Shown here one piece after another: positions 25,892 through 35,007 of a stretch of DNA of 64,000 nt (position 1 is its first letter; each line of letters opens with the position of its first letter). Location of the stretch: positions 294,918-358,917 of the forward strand of contig JAQJDB010000004.1 in the NCBI GenBank assembly GCA_032139905.1, written 5' to 3'. The translations under genes were made by a program, and so were the position numbers. The notes below the pieces were generated by a model. That model saw nothing but the letters and a program-made list of their open reading frames with translations, had not been told where the DNA came from and made no database searches. This DNA is from Nitrospira sp. MA-1. GTDB lineage: Bacteria > Nitrospirota > Nitrospiria > Nitrospirales > UBA8639.

Positions 25892-27853
25892 TTATGTCCC
25901 CGGATTGTACCAGATGGGTGAAGTGTACGCCCTTTCCTGGAGCACCATTCTGGTATCCGGTAGGGGTTTCACGCCAAAACGTTTCGCATCGTAGGCGGTC
26001 CAACGAGGCGTCGGAATCTCAAGGACACGTGCATAGTAAAAGGCACGAACCGATGGGTCAAAATCCGGATCCGTCCAGACCGTGATTAATTCCGGATCAC
26101 CGATGGTGTTGGTCCAGATGGCGTTTTCGAGATCCACGGTGCTACCCACAGGTGGTAGCTTGCCTTCAGACCCGGGCTGGCGTTTATCGGCGTCCCCCCA
26201 AACAACATCGTAGACCTTTTCCTGAAGAGCCCCGTCCTTGCTCAACCATCCTTTGATTATTTGGATGCGGTCAAGGTTCGCGCCGATTGGATCTTTGAGC
26301 GCGGCGACAAGAAACGTGGGCGATCGACCTTGGGGGGCGTCGCGCAAATCACCGCCCATCGGAACACCTTTTGTGTAGCCGATATTGGCGGGTATCCGGT
26401 TGTGTGCGTCAGCAGGTTTGAAATCGAAGCCGCCGAAGAAGCGAACAAGCATGCGCGGTCCGGTCGTGGCATACGTCTCCTTTCGTTCCATCGCGTCCCA
26501 GAGCGCCTCGCGGGTATTCTCTGTTGCCCAGACCCCGGCGTATCCCGCCGCAGCGACCTCCCAGTCCATCACCTTCACCCCGGTTTTGGGATTATCAAAA
26601 AAGGCTTTGGTCATCCGCTCCGGACTGGGTTCCTGGGGGGTGGTTTTGCCAAAGAAGTTCTCTTCTTCCAGCGCGGAGAGACCGGTGTGGGCATCGCTGC
26701 TGCCGATCAGGCCGAACTTGAATGGATTCGTGCCGAATTTCTCTTCAAGCATGAGGCCGTTTTTCAGGCCTGAGCGGGCATATTCGAATTCGAGCATCTC
26801 TTTTGTTTTGGCCACGCTGCCGTCAAGATTGCCTTTATCCCATGTCTCGAAATCGGCAAACTCATCATTGGGTGAGAGGAAGGGGTGAGCCTCCCCGTCG
26901 CCTTTGGTCTGAGTCGCCTCGTAGAGGCGTTCCCACTTCGCCCGGGTCTCGACATACCCGCGATCAATCGTTTTGCCAAACGTCTCGATCGTCGGAAACA
27001 TGAGGCCGTTGCTCAAATTGCCATTGTGGGCAATCGCCAGCACGCTGCCGCCGGTTTTTTGCTCATAGGCGGCCATCCATTTCCAGAGATCCTCGGGATT
27101 ATCACTACCCATTGGTGGATAGACGGTAAATGGCTCAACCTGGCTGGCCTTATCACCATTGTCGCGGAAAATGATGTTGCGGTGCAGGTTATTGCCACCG
27201 GTGTTGGATGTCCACTCAAACCCGATAAAGGCGGTAAAGCGGCGTGGTTCGTTGAATTCCTCGGCGGCCTTGATCGTTTCCTGCCATGCGTTTCGATAGG
27301 GCCGTGTACCGGGAAAATACATCAACGACTTCGGAAAGGTTCCGTGCGAAAATGACATGATAATCTCGATGGCTGCCTCCGCCCCCTTGCCGGATTGAAG
27401 CATGTCGTACCACTTTCGTCCGGTCGGGTCGGCCAGCATCTCGGGCTTTCCTGCGAAGAGATCGGGGAAAAACCCCATGTTGTCGGAATGATCCGCAACC
27501 ACAAGAAAGTCCAGCGGCCGTGAGAGCTTCACCGGTTGGCCGTTCGACGCTGTGACTTCCTCGCCTCTGGCGAACTGATACGCATCACGCGGTGTCAGTC
27601 GTGCGCCAAACGCCCCGGCATCCATCGAGAACGACGTGTGCAGATGGGTATCGCCGAAGAAGGGTCTCGTAGGAAAACTGCGGCCGGCATAGGGCGAGTA
27701 GGGGGGCTTAGATGGAAACGCCTTTTCCACCGTTTCCTTCTCAGGGGCACTGAGTCCAGGCGCGGCGCCGGTAGCGGCATCGGCCAGAAGAACACTCAGG
27801 GTACAAGCCATCATGCCGCTGAGGATCGTTTGACCAACAACTCGTGTTTTCAT
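25892..27853 (-). CDS. DUF3604 domain protein (exported)
   Basis: A 653-residue exported protein of the DUF3604 family, which has PHP-like metal-binding motifs. Signal peptide cleaved near ATGA. Motifs: FFGDTHLHTSFSMDAG at residues 65-80 (His-x-His), LVVADHSDNMG near 118, IAHNGNLSNG near 275, and LIGSSDAHTG near 395, all placed as in a metallo-hydrolase centre. The biochemical activity of the family is not established to my knowledge. Its stop and the next gene's start lie 15 bp apart: HupE-like gene upstream, DUF3604 downstream, both minus strand. Sulfatase genes lie about 5 kb away. Confidence 0.88.
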   Translation of the reverse strand: MKTRVVGQTILSGMMACTLSVLLADAATGAAPGLSAPEKETVEKAFPSKPPYSPYAGRSFPTRPFFGDTHLHTSFSMDAGAFGARLTPRDAYQFARGEEVTASNGQPVKLSRPLDFLVVADHSDNMGFFPDLFAGKPEMLADPTGRKWYDMLQSGKGAEAAIEIIMSFSHGTFPKSLMYFPGTRPYRNAWQETIKAAEEFNEPRRFTAFIGFEWTSNTGGNNLHRNIIFRDNGDKASQVEPFTVYPPMGSDNPEDLWKWMAAYEQKTGGSVLAIAHNGNLSNGLMFPTIETFGKTIDRGYVETRAKWERLYEATQTKGDGEAHPFLSPNDEFADFETWDKGNLDGSVAKTKEMLEFEYARSGLKNGLMLEEKFGTNPFKFGLIGSSDAHTGLSALEEENFFGKTTPQEPSPERMTKAFFDNPKTGVKVMDWEVAAAGYAGVWATENTREALWDAMERKETYATTGPRMLVRFFGGFDFKPADAHNRIPANIGYTKGVPMGGDLRDAPQGRSPTFLVAALKDPIGANLDRIQIIKGWLSKDGALQEKVYDVVWGDADKRQPGSEGKLPPVGSTVDLENAIWTNTIGDPELITVWTDPDFDPSVRAFYYARVLEIPTPRWTAYDAKRFGVKPLPDTRMVLQERAYTSPIWYNPGT

Positions 27854-27868
27854 CGGGCGGCCTCCTTT

Positions 27869-28900
27869 TTAAAATGCTGAAAGGCGTTGAAAGACCCAGA
27901 ACATCGCCACACTGCCGATGGTGTATGGCGGGATATATTGGGTCCATTGTGGCATTCGAATGTGAACCTGTCGAAAAGCTGCCATGACACCCATGACGGC
28001 AGCGATAAACAGCAATTGACCGGCCTCCACCCCAAGGTTGAAGAATAACAAAGCCACCGGAATGTGTCCCTGGGGGAGGCCCACTTCGCTCAAGGCCCCC
28101 GCAAACCCCAATCCATGCAGGAGTCCGAAGGTCAAGGCGACAACCCAGGGGGCACGCGCCGTGATGCCTTCCCGTCCTCGACGTGTATGAATGATCTCCG
28201 CTGCCACGAAAACGATGGAAAGCGCGATGACCACCTCGACCGGTGCCGGCGGTACATGGATGAACCCGAGTGTGGCGAGGCCCAGCGTGATACTGTGTGC
28301 CAGGGTGAAGGCCGAAACCGTTTTCACCAGTTGCCACGTCCCGGGAGAAATCAGCAATAGTGCCATCACAAAGAGCAGATGATCCATCCCGATAAGAATG
28401 TGCTCAACGCCGAATGTCAGGTATTCGCGGGCGACATTCCATCCGCTGAGGTTAATGGGTATCTGCGTCGAAGGTTCCGTCGCCGTCAGCCGTTTCACCC
28501 ACATCCTGCCGTCGGCATATTTCACCCGTACCAATGCATCGGTCATGGTTCCTTCCAACCCGGCAATCCGAACCGTTTGGCCTTGCAATGGCTGGTTGGC
28601 CCGTACCTGCCATGTCTGCACGGCCGCGCCGCCTGATTCGCGCGTGGTGATCGGAGTGAGATTCTCTGTTTGTCCGGAAAACTCCGGCTTGAGCGCCAGA
28701 CGCCTGTCCCCCCGCATGGGGGTTTTCCAGAGGACGGCAATCTCCCCGGATTGGTTTTCCCGCAATTCCAAATAGGCAGGTCTGACCTCGTGTGCAAAAA
28801 CCATCAACGGCGCCAAACAGAAAATTGCGAAGAGTGAAGCCTGGAACGCCAGATAGGGGATCCGAGATTCACGATGCGAAATGCGGGATAAAAGGCTCAT
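27869..28900 (-). CDS. HupE/UreJ-family membrane protein
   Basis: A 343-residue protein. A signal-like N-terminus ends near VFAHEVRPAYLEL. An exported beta-rich domain of about 120 residues follows, then a C-terminal HupE/UreJ-type membrane domain with about six helices (GVEHILIGMDHLLFVMALLL; HSITLGLATLG; LLHGLGFAGALSEVGLP; FNLGVEAGQLLFIAAV). The conserved His/Asp (HILIGMDH) and HGLGFAG motifs are those of HupE, a nickel or metal importer, but no hydrogenase or urease is present here. It is paired with the DUF3604 gene and usually also a parvulin. Ribosome site before ATG 28900 is weak. Confidence 0.87.
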   Translation of the reverse strand: MSLLSRISHRESRIPYLAFQASLFAIFCLAPLMVFAHEVRPAYLELRENQSGEIAVLWKTPMRGDRRLALKPEFSGQTENLTPITTRESGGAAVQTWQVRANQPLQGQTVRIAGLEGTMTDALVRVKYADGRMWVKRLTATEPSTQIPINLSGWNVAREYLTFGVEHILIGMDHLLFVMALLLISPGTWQLVKTVSAFTLAHSITLGLATLGFIHVPPAPVEVVIALSIVFVAAEIIHTRRGREGITARAPWVVALTFGLLHGLGFAGALSEVGLPQGHIPVALLFFNLGVEAGQLLFIAAVMGVMAAFRQVHIRMPQWTQYIPPYTIGSVAMFWVFQRLSAF

Positions 28901-29028
28901 ATATTATTGTTCCGTCTGGCTCTATTCAGGTTGTTCTTCCCGGACGGAGGGATGGTGAGCGGCGACGCTCTTCATGAGTACGTTGTGCTTGCCGCCTCCT
29001 TGGTCCGGTTGTTCATGGAGCCATTCAT

Positions 29029-29226
29029 GGGAGTGTTGAAAAATGCCGCCAGCGGCGTTCTCGCCCCTAGGCCGTGCTCACGTACTCCTCCGTACGCTCC
29101 GCTCGTCCAAGCGGCTGCGGCCTTGCTGGACCGGCCTTTTTGAACACTGCACTATTTTTCTCTGGTGAGTCTCCATGACTCAAAAGCGAATGAAACGGCA
29201 AAATTTTTAAAATATTCAACAGTCCC
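29029..29226 (+). mobile_element. MITE-like element, copy 3 (198 bp)
   Basis: Ends are GGGAGTGTTGAA (29029-29040) and TTCAACAGTCCC (29215-29226), 12-bp inverted repeats with one mismatch. A 6-bp direct repeat ATTCAT (29023-29028 and 29227-29232) flanks it. The core (29033-29147) closely matches the other two copies; the tail is more diverged. It sits between the parvulin gene and the HupE-like gene, separating what is probably an ancestral three-gene operon. Confidence 0.85.
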
Positions 29227-29232
29227 ATTCAT

Positions 29233-29544
29233 AGCGAAGAGGATCTTCCGCGAGCCTGTTTCATGGAGTGTTTCAAGGTGGTCCATGGTTTCGTCCTAAG
29301 AGGGGAGGGCATTGGTCAGGCATCGAATGAAATCAGGCTTGTATTGCCGCTGGCCATAGGCTTCGACGATGTTGCCCTAACGGACTTCATGAAACGGCGA
29401 ATTTGCAACCCTCTTCCTCGTCAATCCCAAGGTTCGGGAAGCCATTGAGGCGTTTCAAGTGAATATCCCAGACCATTCCCTCGCAAGTTGCCAAACCTCA
29501 AATGTTCCGGAACTCGTCTGGTATCCCCTATCTCGTCCTCCGAA
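29233..29544. other. Intergenic between MITE copy and parvulin gene
   Basis: About 310 bp with no gene I can support; no clear promoter or terminator seen. Confidence 0.35.
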
Positions 29545-30432
29545 TTACGGTTCCCTTTCCTTCAATAACGTCAGAGGGCCAATGAGTGACTTGATGCTTT
29601 CATCGACCACCACGTCGTACTTTTCTAATAGGGCAGAGAAATACCGCTCTTGCCCTTCCCGCTCGCGTTGTTGGCGCCAGAGAGTCACCACATCCTTTTT
29701 CACCATCCCGAAGTCGGGCAACGCTGCGGGTTCTTTCTTTGTCACGTGAACCAAATGCAGGCCATAGCCTGACTCAAGGGGTCCGTGCCATTCTCCAGGT
29801 TCGACCGTAAAGACGCGGCGGGTGAATTCCTGACCGAACACGCTGGCCACTGCCTGCTCTTCGGCTTCATCAAAATCGTACTGTGAGAGAAAGCGATCAC
29901 CAAAATCATGTGGGTTTCCTATCCCCGCCTGCGACAATTGCTCAAGGGCTTCGAGTGCATCAGCACTTGTCTTCTCTCTTCGTTTATCATGGTTGAAAAA
30001 GACATGCGTGAAGGTAATCCTCTCCGGGATCTGAAAATGTTCAGGGCGGGATTCAAAAAGTTGACGAAGCTCTTCCTCGCCCGGCTCGGCGAGCGGTGTC
30101 GTATCCTGCACCATGAAATTCATTTTCTGCGCCAGGCGTCGCCGTACGATGGTATCATTTTCATCCAATTTCAATTCCCGAGCCTCCCGTGCCAGTAACT
30201 CCTCCTTGATATACCCGGCGACTAGCCCCTGGAGTTCATTCTCGTCTGGCGGACGACCCCATTGTCGGACCCAGGTCTGTTTCAGCCATTCGACCTGACT
30301 TGCTGTGATGCGGACCATCCGCTCTTTCTTCGATTCAACGGCGGGTCCATCGTGAACCAATCCGTATACGGCAAATACGAGGGCTCCTGCCAGCAGGAAA
30401 TGTATGAGGGGCTCCTTGAGTAAATTGTTCAT
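29545..30432 (-). CDS. Parvulin-type peptidyl-prolyl isomerase (PpiC/SurA-like)
   Basis: A 295-residue membrane-anchored PPIase. An N-terminal membrane helix (FLLAGALVFAVYGLV) is followed by a SurA-N-like helical region and a C-terminal rotamase domain. The rotamase has lost some canonical residues but keeps RITFTHVFF, the DFGDRF segment, and the terminal block GPLESGYGLHLVHVTKKEPA. It should help fold or insert exported proteins. It is the third member of the DUF3604/HupE-like/PPIase set, now 645 bp from the HupE-like gene because of the MITE. The ATG at 30432 is preferred over the TTG at 30447. Confidence 0.82.
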   Translation of the reverse strand: MNNLLKEPLIHFLLAGALVFAVYGLVHDGPAVESKKERMVRITASQVEWLKQTWVRQWGRPPDENELQGLVAGYIKEELLAREARELKLDENDTIVRRRLAQKMNFMVQDTTPLAEPGEEELRQLFESRPEHFQIPERITFTHVFFNHDKRREKTSADALEALEQLSQAGIGNPHDFGDRFLSQYDFDEAEEQAVASVFGQEFTRRVFTVEPGEWHGPLESGYGLHLVHVTKKEPAALPDFGMVKKDVVTLWRQQREREGQERYFSALLEKYDVVVDESIKSLIGPLTLLKEREP

Positions 30433-30624
30433 CTTGAATTGAGGCAAAGCACGAGACTATCAGGATTCTTGACCTGCCGCCCGTTCATGATCTGGACCGC
30501 AACAGGTGACCCGGTTGAATCATCCGCCCTCCTTTTGGCAGCATCCGGAAGACCGGCACAACCGCATCCTTAACCGAGCCGACATTTCCTCCGACTTGAA
30601 TTGACTGTCAGGTTGGGCAATAGC

Positions 30625-31338
30625 TTATTGGATCCATCCCTGTTCCTTGAATTTTCCCTCAAGGTGTTCGGCGATGGCATCTGCCGTTCGTTTCCCAGCA
30701 CCCTCGATCGTATCCTTTCCCGACATTTGCCCATACACCTTTGCCCCTCCGCCGACAATCAATCCGATTGGATTGGCGGTAGCTGCCAGGACGACAATAG
30801 GTAAAGCCATTCCCGGCATTTTATTTCCCGCGGAATCCATCTTCCCGGATCCGAGTTGCCGGGGGCCATTGGCTGTCCACTGGTACCCTTCCGCAGCCGT
30901 AGTGATTTCAGCTGCCCCGGATCCGAAACCCAAGGCCATACGTTTGAGGGTACTGCCTTCATCGAACGTGCCAAAATACCCCACAATCAACAGGTCATTG
31001 ACCCGGGGTGTGGTCTGTTTACCCGCTATCAAGGAAGTAAGACCCATCTGCTGAATTTTCGATACCAGTTCCTCCGCGACGGTGAGACCCAGTTTGCGTC
31101 CCGCCTCGAGATGCTCTGGCGATGGAGGTTCGCCAGGGGGATCATGGTGTTTGGCGGCCGAGGACCAGGCCGGGAGATCTCCCTGGGTGGCGGCAAAGGG
31201 ATACACATAGATGCGGTCCGGCTTGGGAAGTTTCTCCTTCCCGTACATGGGATGTGTTTCGGTGATCTTGGTTGAGGAGCAACCTGCCGCCACAGTCATG
31301 GCAAAGATACCTAGGACGAGACCCGTGAGGGATTTCAT
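30625..31338 (-). CDS. DUF4410 family lipoprotein (intact copy 2)
   Basis: A 237-residue lipoprotein of the same family as the gene at 24.8 kb, with lipobox TVAAGC. KPDRIYVYPFAATQGDLPAW is near residue 40, EAGRKLGLTVAEELVSKI near 80, LLIVGYFGTFDEGS near 117, FGSGAAEITT near 140, ATANPIGLIVGGG near 190 and a helical C-terminus. It is more distant from the 24.8-kb copy than the pseudogene at 21.0 kb is; the deleted pseudogene at 20.4 kb is closest to this copy. A ribosome site lies before ATG 31338. Function unknown. Confidence 0.86.
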   Translation of the reverse strand: MKSLTGLVLGIFAMTVAAGCSSTKITETHPMYGKEKLPKPDRIYVYPFAATQGDLPAWSSAAKHHDPPGEPPSPEHLEAGRKLGLTVAEELVSKIQQMGLTSLIAGKQTTPRVNDLLIVGYFGTFDEGSTLKRMALGFGSGAAEITTAAEGYQWTANGPRQLGSGKMDSAGNKMPGMALPIVVLAATANPIGLIVGGGAKVYGQMSGKDTIEGAGKRTADAIAEHLEGKFKEQGWIQ

Positions 31339-31884
31339 GACAGACCTCCAGTGGTTGGATGATTATTGAATGTGCAAATTGTTTGTGCAGGATTTTCCGT
31401 TAGGGTATTGGATTAGCAAGAATGCTTTTCAATCGGTAGTTGTGACAGTTCAAAATGGATCAGGAAAAATCTGTGAAGCTTATCAGTGGGGCATTGTAGG
31501 TTAAGCAGCCCTAAAAATCGAGAACATGCCACAGGCTTTTTGGTCTGAGCTTTTTCCCTTACACAATTTTTGTGAGTCTGGGGGCGGAAAATATCGTGGC
31601 GAACACAAATTGTCTGCCGTTCGGCTATTGAAGTGATGACGAGTTGAAGTGCCGGTTAGAGCACGGGCTTTTTGATCGGATTTTTTAGACGAAAGTGCGG
31701 ATCAGGCTTGGTCACGCGTGGCATGGGAACCGGCTATCATTATTCATGACAAGCCATTAGATTCTGAAAGATACCGAACGCGCTTTGCTTTTCCCAAAGA
31801 ACGAAGTCGCTGCTCGAATGTGCTGTATGGAAATAAAGAAATTTGTGGTCCGGGATGAGATGCAGCTTTTCCCATCGTAAAAAT
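31339..31884. other. Intergenic, divergent promoter region
   Basis: About 550 bp between a minus-strand and a plus-strand gene. I see no gene, and no structured RNA I can support. Confidence 0.35.
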
Positions 31885-31887
31885 TTT

Positions 31888-31896
31888 TGCTATATT
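31888..31896 (+). promoter_or_regulatory. Extended -10 promoter for the 31941 gene
   Basis: TG-C-TATATT (31888-31896) matches an extended -10 box. It would start transcription near 31903 and leave a leader of about 38 bases that holds the AAGGAGGA ribosome site. No strong -35 is seen, as is usual for extended -10 promoters. Confidence 0.5.
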
Positions 31897-31940
31897 GACC
31901 CGCATCGTTACATTTTTGCTTAAACAAGGAGGAAGATTCT

Positions 31941-32486
31941 ATGAAGCGATTGGTGAGCGGAATCATAACAATGGCCGTTCTCATTGCGGTCACGTTGCTC
32001 CCAAGCGGGTATGGGTATGCAGAGGAGGGTAGCGTTAAGGCGATGTCCCCGTGGAAGGGGGTCGGCTTTGCCTTTCCGGTTGGACCTGATCAAGTGTATA
32101 TGGTGGCCGTTTACAGTGGCGTGATGTTGATGGATGACGCCAAGGGAGCGCTCCATGCGGCGTCGATCGTCTGTCCAGGCACCGTAGATGCCGATATGAA
32201 AAAGGGAACGAAAACGGGTTATGCCAAATGCGTTATTACAGGAGAACAGGGCAATCGTGTCTTTGCGGAGTTCAATTGCACCGGTGATGTGGAAGGGTGC
32301 CGGGGGATATTTAAGATCACCGGCGGCACCGGCAAATTTGCCGGAATTACGGGTGAGGGCGAAATGATTTCGAAGATCCAGGCGCGAGAAATTACGATGG
32401 TCAGCGGGGTTGAGTCGGCCCAACAACTCGGAGAGGGAGTCGCGGTGTGGCCTAACCTGACCTATCATATTCCTGACCAGAAGTAA
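31941..32486 (+). CDS. Exported beta-barrel-like protein, unknown function
   Basis: A 181-residue periplasmic or outer-surface protein. Signal peptide is cleaved near GYGYA. The mature part is beta-rich, with ITGGTGKFAGITGEGEM, a motif reminiscent of allene-oxide-cyclase-like or dirigent-type small barrels. It has four cysteines (CPG, KCVITG, NCTG, GCRG) that could form two disulfides. A strong ribosome site (AAGGAGGA) and extended -10 promoter suggest good expression. Two glycine-zipper proteins follow on the same strand. Confidence 0.7.
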   Translation: MKRLVSGIITMAVLIAVTLLPSGYGYAEEGSVKAMSPWKGVGFAFPVGPDQVYMVAVYSGVMLMDDAKGALHAASIVCPGTVDADMKKGTKTGYAKCVITGEQGNRVFAEFNCTGDVEGCRGIFKITGGTGKFAGITGEGEMISKIQAREITMVSGVESAQQLGEGVAVWPNLTYHIPDQK

Positions 32487-32523
32487 GTGCTGAACGAATC
32501 ATTCTCTAGATGTGGAGGCATTG

Positions 32524-32994
32524 ATGCGTACGTATATGGTCTTGGGGCTGGCGCTTGGATTCGGGATGCTTCTCCATGTGTCCCACTTGTCGGCGCAGAC
32601 CTTTGTGTTCCCTGAAAAGGGACAGAGTCCGGAACAGCAGGAATTGGACGACTTTACTTGTTTTAAATGGGCCAAGCAGCAGACGGGCTACGATCCGGAA
32701 CATCCGGACCTGGCCGCAACGCCGCCGCCGCCATCGGGCGGTGGTGCGATGCGCGGGGCGATGGGTGGTGCCGCACTCGGAGCCATTGGCGGAGCGATTG
32801 CCGGCAATGCAGGTGAAGGTGCGGCGATCGGTGCCGCTGCCGGCGGCGGAATGGGCATGATGCGACAACGGCGGGTTGAGCGAGGGTATCAGGAAGAGGT
32901 CCAACAAACCTCGGCTAAGAACCAGCAGACCCGGGCCACCTTTGACCGTGCGCATAACGTGTGTATGGAAGCCAAAGGCTACAAGATTGGTTAG
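32524..32994 (+). CDS. Glycine-zipper secreted protein (tandem copy 1)
   Basis: A 156-residue exported protein. After a signal peptide cleaved near LSAQT comes a conserved soluble block, FVFPEKGQSPEQQELDDFTC, then KWAKQQTGYDPEHP. A Gly/Ala-rich double helix follows (GAMGGAALGAIGGAIAG, then AAIGAAAGGGMGMM) of the glycine-zipper type that packs in membranes, and a charged tail ends with a conserved Cys. The ATG at 32524 follows GTGGAGG at good spacing; a GTG at 32512 is unlikely. The next gene is a close tandem duplicate. Confidence 0.8.
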   Translation: MRTYMVLGLALGFGMLLHVSHLSAQTFVFPEKGQSPEQQELDDFTCFKWAKQQTGYDPEHPDLAATPPPPSGGGAMRGAMGGAALGAIGGAIAGNAGEGAAIGAAAGGGMGMMRQRRVERGYQEEVQQTSAKNQQTRATFDRAHNVCMEAKGYKIG

Positions 32995-33028
32995 GGCATT
33001 GGTCCTTGACCGAATAAAGGAGAAAACG

Positions 33029-33553
33029 ATGAGGGTACAGCGGTCGTGTATTATCCTGTCATGCGTGGTCATGCTGGCAGGCTGTGTGGGCACTCAGCAG
33101 GGTGGGCGACAGCCATCGGGTTCTTCTGTCGACTCCGCGCCTCCTCCTCAGGCGCGGACCTTTGTATTTCCGGAAAAGGGACAGAGTCCGGAACAGCAGG
33201 AACAGGATGATTTTACTTGCTATAAATGGGCTAAGCAGCAGACGGGTTACGATCCGGAACATCCGAATCTGGCTGCAGCGCCTCCTCCGCCATCAGGCGG
33301 GGGTGCGTTGTTCGGCGCGATGGGTGGTGCCGCGCTCGGTGCTATCGGAGGGGCCATTGCAGGCGATCCAGGTATGGGAGCCGCCATCGGTGCCGCTGCC
33401 GGCGGCGGGCTGGGCATGATGGGACAGCGGGGTGCTGAGCAAGAGTATCAGCAGCAGGTCCAACAGGCCGGAGCCCAGAATCAGCGCACCCGGGAAACGT
33501 TTGATCGTGCCCATCGTACCTGCATGGAGGGAAAAGGGTATAAGGTCGGCTAA
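33029..33553 (+). CDS. Glycine-zipper lipoprotein (tandem copy 2)
   Basis: A 174-residue duplicate of the preceding gene with a different front end: a lipobox (VVMLAGC) and a Ser/Pro-rich linker of about 25 residues replace the plain signal peptide. The rest is nearly the same: FVFPEKGQSPEQQEQDDFTC, KWAKQQTGYDPEHP, GAMGGAALGAIGGAIAG, and the FDRAHRTCMEGKGYKVG tail. ATG 33029 has AAAGGAGA upstream. One copy is therefore lipid-anchored and one soluble or inner-membrane-associated, which suggests different cellular positions for the same domain. Confidence 0.82.
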   Translation: MRVQRSCIILSCVVMLAGCVGTQQGGRQPSGSSVDSAPPPQARTFVFPEKGQSPEQQEQDDFTCYKWAKQQTGYDPEHPNLAAAPPPPSGGGALFGAMGGAALGAIGGAIAGDPGMGAAIGAAAGGGLGMMGQRGAEQEYQQQVQQAGAQNQRTRETFDRAHRTCMEGKGYKVG

Positions 33554-34312
33554 AGCAGACGGTCCCTGACCACCGGGATTGTGCCGCAAAAAAATTTCAT
33601 TGCCCCGTGCTTCATCTGTTTGTAACGTAAGTGGGCCAATGCCAAAGCGGTGGAACCCCAGGCTCATACAGTCAGTCGAATATACCTTGCCCTTTCCACC
33701 GCGATCAGGCCGAAAATGGGCAGATAGCCATCATGATCCAATACCAGGTGCAACTCCACCCAGATTGATGCGCCGAACTTCCCTCAGTTATTCCTCAAAA
33801 GACACAGATCGATCACGGAGGAATCCAAGCTGACCGGTGTATGCTTGAATTGGAACTTGCATGTCCCGCTTCCCTCAGCCGTGACAACTTCATGGGGCCT
33901 GCGGCTTATCCGCACAAGGGGCATTTCCAATCGGAGAGAATTTGCCTAAGACAGGGACGAATGAGAGGGGCCAGTCATACCCAAACGGACCAGTTTCCCT
34001 TCACCGCTTTTCAGGCCCCCCTTCGATCTGCACCGATGCTTGGGGCAATAAGGTCGAGCAGATTTCTTTATGAGAGATCCTGGACATCGGGAGATGGAAG
34101 GTCCCGTTCGTTCCGCTTGATAGCCGCATATGGATGTAAGGAACAAGTGAAAGTTAACCGTTCTGTAACAAACCCTTGACCCTTCCGCAATAAGTTCGAG
34201 GTAGGCTAGGTCTCTCAAATGAGAAAAAAATCGTCCATGCAAGGGGAATCAATATCATGCTGTTTCCTTCTGCATTGTCAGGACTTTTTGCTTAACACAA
34301 AGGAGGATGTTC
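33554..34312. other. Intergenic region without recognised gene
   Basis: About 750 bp. Open frames exist on both strands, but none has a ribosome site with a convincing product. I cannot place a promoter for the following gene with confidence. Confidence 0.4.
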
Positions 34313-34873
34313 ATGAGGACAGGGATGATCGCACTTGGAATATTTGGACTCGTGAGTCTGCAGATGGGATGCGCGGCATTACCAGGCTCTGATCTCTTGT
34401 CGTCCAAAGCGAATGGGACAAAGACGGTGACCACCGACCAGCAGTTCGATGAATTAGCTGACAATTCGTCAAGTTTCCTGAACGAGGAAAAGAAGCTCGC
34501 AGGTGCAGTGGTGAGTATTGATCAAACAGACGAAGGGTATCTCATATTAGCTGAATGGCTGCCCTATCCAAAAACAGAACTTGCGGAAGGACCCAAAATC
34601 GGTCAATCCGATATGAGCAGACATTTTCTTATTCGTTTTATTGGAAAACGGGAAAAAGAATTTTACACCACTCGGGGGAATATATTTCTTTTAGAAGGGA
34701 CGGTTGAAGGAACAAAAAAAGCATTAGTAAATGTTTTTGGTCCACGAAAAGATCTGCTCTATGTTAAGGCGAAATGTATCCGTATCTGGGACACCGGACA
34801 AGATAGGGACCCCTCCAGCCAATTGGACTCCCAGTATCCTCCACGGATAAGTAGAACACTCTGTGCGGATTAA
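34313..34873 (+). CDS. Slp-family outer-membrane lipoprotein
   Basis: A 186-residue lipoprotein with the layout of the Slp (starvation-inducible lipoprotein) family. Lipobox LQMGC is followed by a beta-rich domain: KKLAGAVVSIDQTDEGYLIL, ILAEWLPYPKTE (compare the LEVLxxPL segment), SRHFLIRFIG and the closing GNIFLLEGTVEG strand. ATG 34313 is preferred over the ATG at 34307 because AGGAGG (34301-34306) lies six bases before it. Slp proteins are linked to acid and stationary-phase envelope stress; the role here is inferred. Confidence 0.68.
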   Translation: MRTGMIALGIFGLVSLQMGCAALPGSDLLSSKANGTKTVTTDQQFDELADNSSSFLNEEKKLAGAVVSIDQTDEGYLILAEWLPYPKTELAEGPKIGQSDMSRHFLIRFIGKREKEFYTTRGNIFLLEGTVEGTKKALVNVFGPRKDLLYVKAKCIRIWDTGQDRDPSSQLDSQYPPRISRTLCAD

Positions 34874-35007
34874 CATCAGAGTCCTCTTGGGTTGGGGATT
34901 GTACTTTTGCTCCATGCCATGGCCGCAAGGGGATGTTCTTCCTCCCTATACGGCCAAGGAGGTTCCGAAACAGCGGGAGGATAAAATGGAAAAATGATGG
35001 ATGCCGG

